Part shown: one piece after another, positions 1 through 5,876 of the stretch | Layout: each line of letters opens with the position of its first letter | Position numbering within the stretch: position 1 is the first letter of the stretch | Assembly: GCA_945864765.1 (NCBI GenBank) | Contig: CAMBDR010000271.1 | Span: 1 to 6,396, forward strand | Source of the DNA: Janthinobacterium lividum | GTDB lineage: Bacteria; Pseudomonadota; Gammaproteobacteria; Burkholderiales; Burkholderiaceae_D | Direction of reading: 5' to 3' | DNA: 6,396 bases | The notes under the pieces: model-generated | What the model was told of the DNA's origin: nothing | The model's input: the letters and a program-made list of their open reading frames with translations, nothing else | The model's database searches: none | Program-made: the position numbers and the translations under genes

Positions 1-1760
1 GGCAAATTATCCATGGTAGAAATGTTAAATTCGCGCTCCAGGGTGTTTTTGACGCGCTCTTCCTTATACACGCCAGCACTGGTCAGCTTGCCGTTGATAC
101 GCACCAGGCGGCCACGAATCATCGGAAACAGCAGCGAGGTATCAACACCGGCCTGGCGCAATTTGTCAGCCACCGCCTCTTTTTGATCCGGTTGAATATT
201 AATCACGAAACGGTTGGGCGCATCCGGCGGCGTGGTATTGCGCCAGGCCTCCACCAATTGCCCGCGCACCACGGTGAGCAATAGCAACGCCATCAAACCC
301 AAACCGAGGGCCACGATTTGCACTACCGTGGCACTGGGGCGGCGCTGTAATGATGTCAGCGCAAAGCGCCAGGCCGGATAGCTAAGGCCAAAACGCAATG
401 CACGCAAAGCGCGTAAGCTTAACCATGCCAACGCGGCAAACCCGGCCAAACCGATCAGGAAACCTGCCCCCACCATCAAGCCCAACTTGACTTCGCCAGC
501 TTGCCACAACAACAAACCCAAAAACCCGGCCCCGCCAAATACATAACTCAGTACCGTTAAGGCTTGCGGCACATCGTTTTCACGTCGGATCACGCGCATC
601 AGCGTCACGTTGCGCAACTGCAAGAGCGGCGGCAGGGCAAAACCAAACAATAACACCATGCCAGTGGCCAATGCTTTGGCAGCGGGCATGAGCGTGGGCG
701 GCGGCAATTGGGTGGCAACCAACTTGCCCAGCCATTCAAGCAAAATGAAATGCGCGCCATAGCCGAGGAAAGCCCCCAAACCCGACCCCAGCACACCCAA
801 AAACACAAATTCCAGCATGAACATGAGCGTGGTCTGATTTTGCGTCATGCCCAAAAAGCGCAACATCACACAGGCATTTAAATGGCGCAACATATACCGC
901 CGCGCTGCCAGCGCGATGGCAACCGCCGCCAGCAAACTGGATAACAAACTCACCAAAGCCAAAAAGCGCTCAGCCCGATCCAGCGTGGCGCGCATTTCCG
1001 GGCGTGCCGAATCGAGCGCTTCCAACCAGACACCGCGCGTATCTTTGATGGCAATCTGGTTTTTGATAAAGCTTTGAAATTGAGTCAAGGCCACACTGCT
1101 ACTGGTATTACTCGCCTTTTGGTCCGCCGCCAACAGCCGATAGGTGATGCGCGCGCCCGGTTGCACCAATTGGGTACGCGGCAATTCGGACAAAGCCATC
1201 ATCACCCGTGGCGCAAAGTTCATGAACAAAGCGCCCCGGTCTGGCTCGCTGGCAATAATTTGGGTAATGGTGAAGCGTTGTTCGCCAAGTTGAATGGCCT
1301 GCCCCAAGGTTACATTTAAAGCGCTCAATAGATTGGCATCAACCCAAACGGTGCCAGGTGCTGGCGTAGCGCGGGTGGGCAAACCCTCATTGCCGACCTG
1401 TTGACTCAAGCGCAGGCTGCCGCGCAAAGGATAGGCCGAGCTCACGGCTTTGAGCGTGACCAGCTTACTGGCCCCGCTGGGGCTTTGTGCCATGCTTTGA
1501 AATACCACGGTATCGGCCAGGGTTAGCCCTGCGGCCTGAGCTTGTTTGCGCCAGACATCCGGCAGGGGGCGATCCGAGCCGACCAACAGATCAGCAGCCA
1601 GCAACTGGTGTGCGTCACGTTGCAAGCCAATGCGAATCCGTTCGGCAAAAAAACCCACCGAAGACAGCGCCGAAACGGCAATCAGCAAAGCGAGCAATAA
1701 AAACCCGACCTCACCAGAGCGCCAATCGCGCCATAACATCCGTAACGCCAGTTTTAGCAT
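1..1760 (-). CDS. ybbP: FtsX-family ABC transporter permease, YbbP-like (partial, C-terminus beyond left edge)
   Basis: Inner-membrane permease subunit of an ABC system related to E. coli YbbA-YbbP, whose group is linked in annotation to lysophospholipase/lipid export. No gene is visible in the longest computed frames because it runs off the window, but the minus strand reads open for 586 codons from ATG at 1760; an in-frame TGA lies just upstream of that ATG. Residues about 18-40 form an N-terminal membrane helix, followed by a large periplasmic domain (about 41-260). Hydrophobic helices then fall near 266-287, 310-337, 360-378, 398-446 (probably two) and 475-495, and a second periplasmic domain begins. 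The segment FALPPLLQLRNV (about 370) is very typical of YbbP. The E. coli protein is about 800 aa, so roughly a quarter is missing here. It lies 41 bp after the SRAP gene on the same strand. The usual partner ATPase gene is not immediately upstream. The transported substrate cannot be told from the sequence. Confidence 0.85.
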   Translation of the reverse strand, partial: MLKLALRMLWRDWRSGEVGFLLLALLIAVSALSSVGFFAERIRIGLQRDAHQLLAADLLVGSDRPLPDVWRKQAQAAGLTLADTVVFQSMAQSPSGASKLVTLKAVSSAYPLRGSLRLSQQVGNEGLPTRATPAPGTVWVDANLLSALNVTLGQAIQLGEQRFTITQIIASEPDRGALFMNFAPRVMMALSELPRTQLVQPGARITYRLLAADQKASNTSSSVALTQFQSFIKNQIAIKDTRGVWLEALDSARPEMRATLDRAERFLALVSLLSSLLAAVAIALAARRYMLRHLNACVMLRFLGMTQNQTTLMFMLEFVFLGVLGSGLGAFLGYGAHFILLEWLGKLVATQLPPPTLMPAAKALATGMVLLFGFALPPLLQLRNVTLMRVIRRENDVPQALTVLSYVFGGAGFLGLLLWQAGEVKLGLMVGAGFLIGLAGFAALAWLSLRALRALRFGLSYPAWRFALTSLQRRPSATVVQIVALGLGLMALLLLTVVRGQLVEAWRNTTPPDAPNRFVINIQPDQKEAVADKLRQAGVDTSLLFPMIRGRLVRINGKLTSAGVYKEERVKNTLEREFNISTMDNL

Positions 1761-1780
1761 GGCTGGTTCACTTTCACATT

Positions 1781-1801
1781 GTTTTCAACCCGGTTTTCAA
1801 C
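1781..1801. repeat. 9-bp direct repeat in the SRAP-permease gap
   Basis: GTTTTCAAC occurs at 1781-1789 and again at 1793-1801, a 12-bp period (on the transcribed strand, two copies of GTTGAAAAC). It fills half of the 41-bp gap between the SRAP stop codon and the permease start. It is not a hairpin and has no T-run, so it is not a terminator. It could be a small tandem duplication or a paired binding site; nothing decides between these. Confidence 0.6.
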
Positions 1802-2488
1802 TTAGCTCCCATCCAAACTCATTTGTGACTGGCGTCCGACAATTTGTCGGGTGCCGCCCAATAAGCGCGGGGCCACTTCTGCGCGTAATTGATCAGCTGG
1901 ATAAGGCTGCAGCAAGGCTTGTGCCTGTTCAATGGTGGCATTCAACCACGCAATCTGCTGCGCGGGCGGCACAATCACCAGCATGCGCTTTTCATCTTCC
2001 GGCTTATGAAAACGCTGCATCAAAGGATGTTGATCGGCATTAATCGTGAGCATGGAAAACGACAGCAACTCACCCGCACCATCAAGCTTGGCGGGCCGCC
2101 ACTCCCAAATCCCGGCCACCGCCAGTGCCTGCCCATCCTGCGGCGATATTTTCCAGCGCTCGGCACGGCCGGATTCATAATTCGGCTCAAAAAAGGCTTC
2201 CAGCGGAATCAGACAAAATTGCTGTTTCCGCCAGGCATTGCGAAACGATGGTTTTTCCGCCACGGTTTCACTACGCGCATTATAGGTTTGGCGTGCCAGC
2301 TTGAGATCGGCCCAATGTGGCACCAAACCAAAGCAGGCGGCGGCGCATTCCAAACGACCATCGCGCTGACGCAAAATCGGGGCCATATGGCCGGGATAAG
2401 TTTCGGGCTTATAGGCAAAATCAATTTGCTCAATACCAAAATATTTAGCCAAAGAATCAATCCGGGCGGGTTCATAATTTGAGCACAT
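1802..2488 (-). CDS. SRAP domain protein (SOS response-associated peptidase, YedK/HMCES family)
   Basis: A 228-aa protein covering the whole SRAP domain. Family members, such as E. coli YedK and human HMCES, bind abasic sites in single-stranded DNA and form a covalent crosslink through Cys2, protecting the lesion. The sequence begins MCSNYEPA, so Cys2 becomes N-terminal once Met is removed. The other conserved positions are present: Asn70 in the motif YNARSET (70-74), Glu101 in AFFEPNY (the counterpart of GFYEW) and His161 in RFHKPEDEKRM. Length is normal for the family. The ATG at 2488 is fixed by the need for Cys2 and is preceded by a GGAG ribosome-binding site. The gene sits 51 bp after the deaminase and 41 bp before the permease on the same strand. 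I see no LexA-type box in the 51-bp gap, so SOS control from a local promoter is not supported here. The peptidase in the family name refers to self-removal of the initiator Met. Confidence 0.93.
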   Translation of the reverse strand: MCSNYEPARIDSLAKYFGIEQIDFAYKPETYPGHMAPILRQRDGRLECAAACFGLVPHWADLKLARQTYNARSETVAEKPSFRNAWRKQQFCLIPLEAFFEPNYESGRAERWKISPQDGQALAVAGIWEWRPAKLDGAGELLSFSMLTINADQHPLMQRFHKPEDEKRMLVIVPPAQQIAWLNATIEQAQALLQPYPADQLRAEVAPRLLGGTRQIVGRQSQMSLDGS

Positions 2489-2495
2489 GGCGTTT

Positions 2496-2499
2496 CTCC
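2496..2499 (-). promoter_or_regulatory. Ribosome-binding site of the SRAP gene
   Basis: GGAG on the minus strand, 7 nt before the ATG at 2488. It is a near-ideal Shine-Dalgarno spacing and supports this start over any downstream Met. Confidence 0.7.
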
Positions 2500-2539
2500 A
2501 ACATTCGTCTCTTATCGGTCAGGGCCACATCGATCCCGA

Positions 2540-3556
2540 CTATTCTGGTACAGCGGCAAAAAAAGCATCAACCTGGGCAATATATTCCGTTTTTTTGGCG
2601 ACATCCAAAAAAGCCGCCTGAAAACTGTTGCGCGCCAATTGCCGGGCGTGGTGTCGGGTCAAGGGCAAGGCCTCAAAGGTGGCGAGAAAATTGTCATTCA
2701 TATAGCCGCCAAAATAGGCCGGATCATCGGAATTGACGGTTGCCACCAGGCCCGCTTCGAGTAATTGCAGCAAATTATGTTGCTGCATGCGTTCAAACAC
2801 ACAAAGCTTGATATTCGAGAGTGGGCAAACGGTCAGCGGTATTTTCTCGCGCGCCAGGCGTTCAGTCAGCGCCGCATCTTCCAGGCAACGCACACCGTGA
2901 TCAATGCGCTCAACTTGCAACAAATCCAACGCGGTTTGAATATAGGCTGGCGGCCCCTCTTCTCCGGCATGCGCCACCAAATGCAAACCGAGCTCGCGGC
3001 AACGGGCAAATACGCGGGCAAATTTTTCCGGCGGATGGCCGCGCTCGGAAGAATCCAGCCCAACGCCTATGAATTTATCGCGAAATGGCAAGGCTTGCTC
3101 CAGCGTATCGAGCGCATCCTGTTCTGGCAAGTGGCGTAAAAAACACAGTATAAGACTGGCACTGATGCCTTCAGGGGCTTGCTGACAGGCACGATAGATG
3201 CCGTTAATGACGGTAGCCATGGGCACGCCACGCGCGGTATGGGTTTGCGGATCAAAAAAGATTTCCGTATGGCGCACATTATCCTGGCGCGCGCGCACCA
3301 GATAAGCCATGGTCATATCATAGAAATCTTGCTCCTGAAGTAAAACACTGGCCCCGGCGTAGTAAATATCCAAAAACGATTGCAAATCCGAAAAGGCATA
3401 CGCGGCGCGCAATTGCTCAACCGAGGCATACGCCAGTTCAACTTGATTGCGCTTGGCCAGCGCGAAGATCAATTCCGGCTCCAGCGAGCCTTCAATATGA
3501 ATGTGCAACTCAGCTTTTGGCATCTGTTGCACCAGGTTACGTAGGGTGGCATCCAT
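2540..3556 (-). CDS. add: Adenine deaminase (adenosine deaminase family, Pa0148-like)
   Basis: Zinc-dependent cytosolic purine deaminase of the amidohydrolase superfamily, 338 aa from ATG at 3556. All family landmarks are present: metal ligands His18 and His20 in ELHIHIEG, His196 and catalytic Glu199 in VAHAGEEGPP, His220 in ERIDHGVR, and Asp277/Asp278 in VNSDDPAYFGGY. Several stretches (YYAGA, EIFFDPQTHT, FLRHL, VGLDSSE.GHPP, VCPLSN.KLCVF) match the Pseudomonas Pa0148 group, shown to deaminate adenine to hypoxanthine rather than adenosine. The likely reaction is therefore adenine to hypoxanthine plus ammonia in purine salvage, although databases often label such genes add, adenosine deaminase. 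An in-frame TTG two codons upstream (3562) would give a 340-aa form. I prefer the ATG, although neither start has a clear Shine-Dalgarno sequence. The gene is divergent from prkA and leads the minus-strand group. Confidence 0.92.
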   Translation of the reverse strand: MDATLRNLVQQMPKAELHIHIEGSLEPELIFALAKRNQVELAYASVEQLRAAYAFSDLQSFLDIYYAGASVLLQEQDFYDMTMAYLVRARQDNVRHTEIFFDPQTHTARGVPMATVINGIYRACQQAPEGISASLILCFLRHLPEQDALDTLEQALPFRDKFIGVGLDSSERGHPPEKFARVFARCRELGLHLVAHAGEEGPPAYIQTALDLLQVERIDHGVRCLEDAALTERLAREKIPLTVCPLSNIKLCVFERMQQHNLLQLLEAGLVATVNSDDPAYFGGYMNDNFLATFEALPLTRHHARQLARNSFQAAFLDVAKKTEYIAQVDAFFAAVPE

Positions 3557-3567
3557 AAACAATTCAC

Positions 3568-3596
3568 ATAAAAAGTAAAGTAGCTTATTGTGTCAC
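3568..3596 (-). promoter_or_regulatory. Candidate sigma-70 promoter for the deaminase gene
   Basis: On the minus strand, GTGACA (3596-3591, 5/6 to the -35 consensus) is followed after 17 bp by TTTTAT (3573-3568, 4/6 to the -10). Transcription would begin near 3561, only about 5 nt before the ATG at 3556, so the mRNA would be almost leaderless. That agrees with the absence of a Shine-Dalgarno site. The -35 overlaps the small dyad TGTG-T-CACA at 3589-3597. This is a pattern match only. Confidence 0.3.
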
Positions 3597-3605
3597 ACAG
3601 GCCAC

Positions 3606-3666
3606 GAAAAATTCATGGTTTGCCGCGAAATTTCGCTGCCCGGCCAAAATCTTCATGGAATTTTTC
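3606..3666. repeat. Perfect 12-bp palindrome inside an imperfect inverted repeat
   Basis: GCGAAATTTCGC at 3625-3636 is a perfect palindrome. It is flanked by GAAAAATTC at 3606-3614 and its exact reverse complement GAATTTTTC at 3658-3666. The similarity extends to ATG on one side and CATG on the other if one base is inserted. The palindrome lies upstream of both promoters, so it is a plausible operator for a dimeric regulator of either gene. No specific regulator can be named. There is no T-run fitting an intrinsic terminator. Confidence 0.55.
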
Positions 3667-3671
3667 TTGCG
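3656..3671 (+). promoter_or_regulatory. Possible sigma-54 (-24/-12) promoter element toward prkA
   Basis: TGG at 3656-3658 and TTGC at 3667-3670 place GG and GC exactly 10 nt apart, as in sigma-54 promoters; the -24 box is only partly consensus (TGGAAT against TGGCAC). In E. coli the yeaG operon is known to respond to nitrogen starvation through NtrC and sigma-54, which makes the location sensible. The match is short and AT-rich and could be chance. Confidence 0.25.
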
Positions 3672-3738
3672 TTGCAGAATATGACACGCAACAATGGCCT
3701 GAACACAAAAAAAAGTCGTCACGCAAGCGTAAGATCGT

Positions 3739-3766
3739 TTGACTTCGCTAAATAATAGTGGATAAT
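3739..3766 (+). promoter_or_regulatory. Likely sigma-70/sigma-S promoter of prkA
   Basis: TTGACT (3739-3744, 5/6 to consensus) and GATAAT (3761-3766, 5/6) are separated by 16 bp. Transcription would start near 3773, leaving a leader of about 89 nt before the prkA ATG. It is the best promoter-like pair in the intergenic region. Stationary-phase sigma factors use similar -10 boxes, so the sequence alone does not tell which factor is used. Confidence 0.55.
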
Positions 3767-3849
3767 CAAATCATCACCCGCGCGCAAACTTGGCAGGCCG
3801 TGGTAAAGCGTCAGGCGGGTATATGTTGCCAACGAGTAGCTCACCATCA

Positions 3850-3854
3850 AAGGA
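3850..3854 (+). promoter_or_regulatory. Ribosome-binding site of prkA
   Basis: AAGGA, 7 nt before the ATG at 3862. It decides the start: the upstream in-frame TTG (3790) and ATG (3823) lack comparable sites and would add residues absent from the family. Confidence 0.75.
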
Positions 3855-3861
3855 CATTTTC

Positions 3862-5784
3862 ATGACCATTTTTGACAACTACGCAGCACGCTATGAACGG
3901 ACCCGTGAAGAAGAGCTTTCGATGTCGGAATATCTCGATCTTTGCAAACGAGACCGTTTAACCTACGCTTCCGCATCCGAGCGCATGCTGGCCGCCATTG
4001 GCGCACCAGAATTACTCGACACCCGCACCGACGCGCGCCTGTCGCGTATTTTTTCCAACAAAATCATCAAGGTCTATCCGGCTTTTCGCGAATTTTATGG
4101 CGCGGAAGATGCGATAGAACAAGTCGTGTCGTATTTTCGCCATGCAGCACAAGGCCTCGAAGAGCGCAAGCAAATATTATATTTGCTGGGGCCAGTGGGC
4201 GGCGGCAAGTCTTCCCTGGCGGAAAAACTTAAAGCCTTAATGGAACATGTGCCCTTTTATTGCCTCAAAGGCTCGCCCGTCAATGAATCGCCCTTGGGGC
4301 TGTTTAACGAAGAAGAAGACGGCACCTTGCTTGAAGAGGATTTTGGCATTCCGCGCCGCTATCTGCGCAATATTCCCAGTCCGTGGGCGGTCAAGCGTTT
4401 GCATGAATTCAATGGTGACATCAATCAATTTCGCGTGGTACGGCGTTACCCTTCCATTTTGAAACAAGTCGCCATTTCCAAAACCGAGCCGGGTGATGAA
4501 AACAATCAGGATATTTCATCCTTGGTGGGTAAAGTCGATATCCGCAAGCTCGAAGAATACGCGCAGGACGACCCGGATGCCTATAGCTATTCCGGCGGTT
4601 TGTGTCTGGCCAACCAGGGCTTGATGGAATTTGTGGAAATGTTTAAAGCCCCGATTAAAGTATTGCACCCCTTGCTCACCGCCACCCAGGAAGGCAATTA
4701 CAAGGGCACCGAAGGCTTTGGCGCGATTCCGTTTGACGGCATTATTTTGGCCCACTCGAATGAATCGGAATGGAAAACCTTTAAAAACAACCGCAACAAC
4801 GAAGCATTTTTGGATCGGATTTACATCGTCAAAGTGCCGTATTGCCTGCGCGTCTCGGACGAAATGCGTATCTATGAAAAACTGCTGCGCAACTCGTCAC
4901 TGGCACAAGCACCTTGCGCCCCCGGCACCCTGAAAATGATGGCGCAATTTGCCATTTTGTCGCGCTTGAAAGAACCCGAAAATTCCAGTTTATACAGCAA
5001 AATGCTGGTCTACGATGGTGAAAATCTCAAAGACACCGACCCCAAAGCCAAATCCATCCACGAATATATGGATTATGCCGGGGTGGACGAAGGGATGAAC
5101 GGCCTTTCCACCCGCTTTGCCTTCAAAATCTTATCCAAGGTGTTTAATTTTGACTCCACCGAAGTGGCTGCCAATCCGGTGCATTTATTATATGTGCTGG
5201 AACAACAGGTCGAGCGCGAACAATTTCCGGCGGAAACCGAGCAAAAATACCTGTCCTCGATCAAAGAGCATTTGGCCCAGCGTTATGTGGAATTCATCGG
5301 TAAAGAAATCCAGACCGCTTACCTGGAAAGCTATTCCGAATACGGGCAAAATATTTTTGATCGTTACGTCACCTTCGCCGATTTCTGGATTCAAGACCAG
5401 GAATACCGCGACCCGGACACGGGCGAGAGCTTTGACCGCGACTCGCTGAATAATGAACTGGAAAAAATTGAAAAGCCGGCGGGCATTTCGAACCCGAAAG
5501 ATTTCCGCAATGAGATTGTCAATTTCTGCTTGCGGGCGCGGGCGCAAAACCATGGCAAGAATCCCGCTTGGACCAGTTATGAAAAATTCCGTACCGTGAT
5601 CGAAAAGAAAATGTTTTCGAACACCGAAGAATTGCTGCCGGTCATTTCCTTCAATGCCAAAGCCAGTGCGGACGATGCCAATAAACATGCTGATTTCGTC
5701 AACCGGATGGTCAAGAAAGGTTATACATCGAAGCAGGTGCGCTTATTATGCGAATGGTATTTACGCGTCAGGAAATCCAATTGA
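3862..5784 (+). CDS. prkA: PrkA/YeaG, AAA+ serine protein kinase
   Basis: A complete 640-aa cytoplasmic protein, close to E. coli YeaG (644 aa) along its whole length. It starts MTIFDNYAARYE, like YeaG MNIFDHY. The AAA+ domain covers about residues 15-375, with Walker A GPVGGGKSS (110-118, Lys116). The segment NQGLMEFVEMFK (251-262) is at the probable Walker B position, AHSNESEW (297-304) is the sensor-like stretch, and NNEAFLDR (312-319) carries a conserved Arg. The PrkA C-terminal domain follows, ending EWYLRVRKSN. Family members are described as serine kinases acting in stationary phase, nitrogen starvation and sporulation; ATP-dependent protease activity has been reported for the Bacillus protein, so the biochemical label is not settled. 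The gene is followed after 92 bp by yeaH on the same strand, the usual partner. The loop after VPFYCLK is about three residues shorter than in YeaG. No frameshift or truncation is seen. Confidence 0.97.
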   Translation: MTIFDNYAARYERTREEELSMSEYLDLCKRDRLTYASASERMLAAIGAPELLDTRTDARLSRIFSNKIIKVYPAFREFYGAEDAIEQVVSYFRHAAQGLEERKQILYLLGPVGGGKSSLAEKLKALMEHVPFYCLKGSPVNESPLGLFNEEEDGTLLEEDFGIPRRYLRNIPSPWAVKRLHEFNGDINQFRVVRRYPSILKQVAISKTEPGDENNQDISSLVGKVDIRKLEEYAQDDPDAYSYSGGLCLANQGLMEFVEMFKAPIKVLHPLLTATQEGNYKGTEGFGAIPFDGIILAHSNESEWKTFKNNRNNEAFLDRIYIVKVPYCLRVSDEMRIYEKLLRNSSLAQAPCAPGTLKMMAQFAILSRLKEPENSSLYSKMLVYDGENLKDTDPKAKSIHEYMDYAGVDEGMNGLSTRFAFKILSKVFNFDSTEVAANPVHLLYVLEQQVEREQFPAETEQKYLSSIKEHLAQRYVEFIGKEIQTAYLESYSEYGQNIFDRYVTFADFWIQDQEYRDPDTGESFDRDSLNNELEKIEKPAGISNPKDFRNEIVNFCLRARAQNHGKNPAWTSYEKFRTVIEKKMFSNTEELLPVISFNAKASADDANKHADFVNRMVKKGYTSKQVRLLCEWYLRVRKSN

Positions 5785-5820
5785 GCTAACTGAGCCAACT
5801 GAACCAACTGACTGAGCTGA
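5782..5820 (+). repeat. 9-bp imperfect tandem repeat giving five in-frame TGA codons
   Basis: Starting at the prkA stop codon, units of the form TGA-GCY-AAC recur every 9 bp: TGA lies at 5782, 5791, 5800, 5809 and 5818, all in the prkA frame. The first three units differ by only one or two bases, and the last two are more diverged. It occupies nearly half of the prkA-yeaH spacer. It shows no hairpin or T-run of a terminator, so it should not separate the two genes. Confidence 0.8.
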
Positions 5821-5865
5821 GTGCGCTGCAAGAATTGATATAGGGTTTTGCCTGGATTTTACTCT

Positions 5866-5869
5866 GGAG
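5866..5869 (+). promoter_or_regulatory. Ribosome-binding site of yeaH
   Basis: GGAG, 7 nt before a TTG codon at 5877. This site, together with the alignment of the first residues to E. coli YeaH, makes TTG the start; there is no in-frame ATG or GTG nearby. Confidence 0.75.
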
Positions 5870-5876
5870 AATTGTC

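Larger units (their letters stand above)
3557..3861. other. Divergent intergenic control region between the deaminase and prkA
   Basis: These 305 bp contain no supported gene. Reading from the deaminase side, they hold a possible minus-strand promoter, a flanked 12-bp palindrome, a possible sigma-54 element, an A8 tract at 3707-3714, a strong sigma-70-like promoter toward prkA, and a leader of about 89 nt ending in the prkA ribosome-binding site. An in-frame TTG at 3790 could extend PrkA by 24 residues, but that extension resembles nothing in the family, and the ATG at 3862 has the better ribosome-binding site. Confidence 0.75.

Noticed and set aside
1546..2043. 165-codon plus-strand open frame, with an overlapping 113-codon one at 1487-1828
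   Set aside because: Both cross from the antisense of the permease into the SRAP region and look low-complexity and family-free; both underlying minus-strand genes are clear.
1889..2482. 197-codon open frame on the plus strand
   Set aside because: It lies entirely antisense to the well-supported SRAP gene, shows no recognisable domain, and is a codon-bias shadow.
3688..3714. Intrinsic terminator around the A8 tract (minus-strand T8)
   Set aside because: The only nearby inverted repeat is GTTGC/GCAAC (3671-3692), a 5-bp stem with a 12-nt loop, and it is on the wrong side of the tract for a minus-strand terminator.
3790..3861. 24-residue N-terminal extension of PrkA from a TTG start
   Set aside because: Not found in PrkA/YeaG proteins; the ATG at 3862 has a strong AAGGA site and matches the YeaG N-terminus.
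5188..5688. 166-codon minus-strand open frame
   Set aside because: Antisense to the conserved C-terminal half of prkA, with no family resemblance.
5835..5863. Internal promoter for yeaH (TTGATA-17-TTTACT)
   Set aside because: Its transcript would begin around 5870, after the yeaH Shine-Dalgarno sequence, so it is unlikely to yield translated yeaH mRNA.
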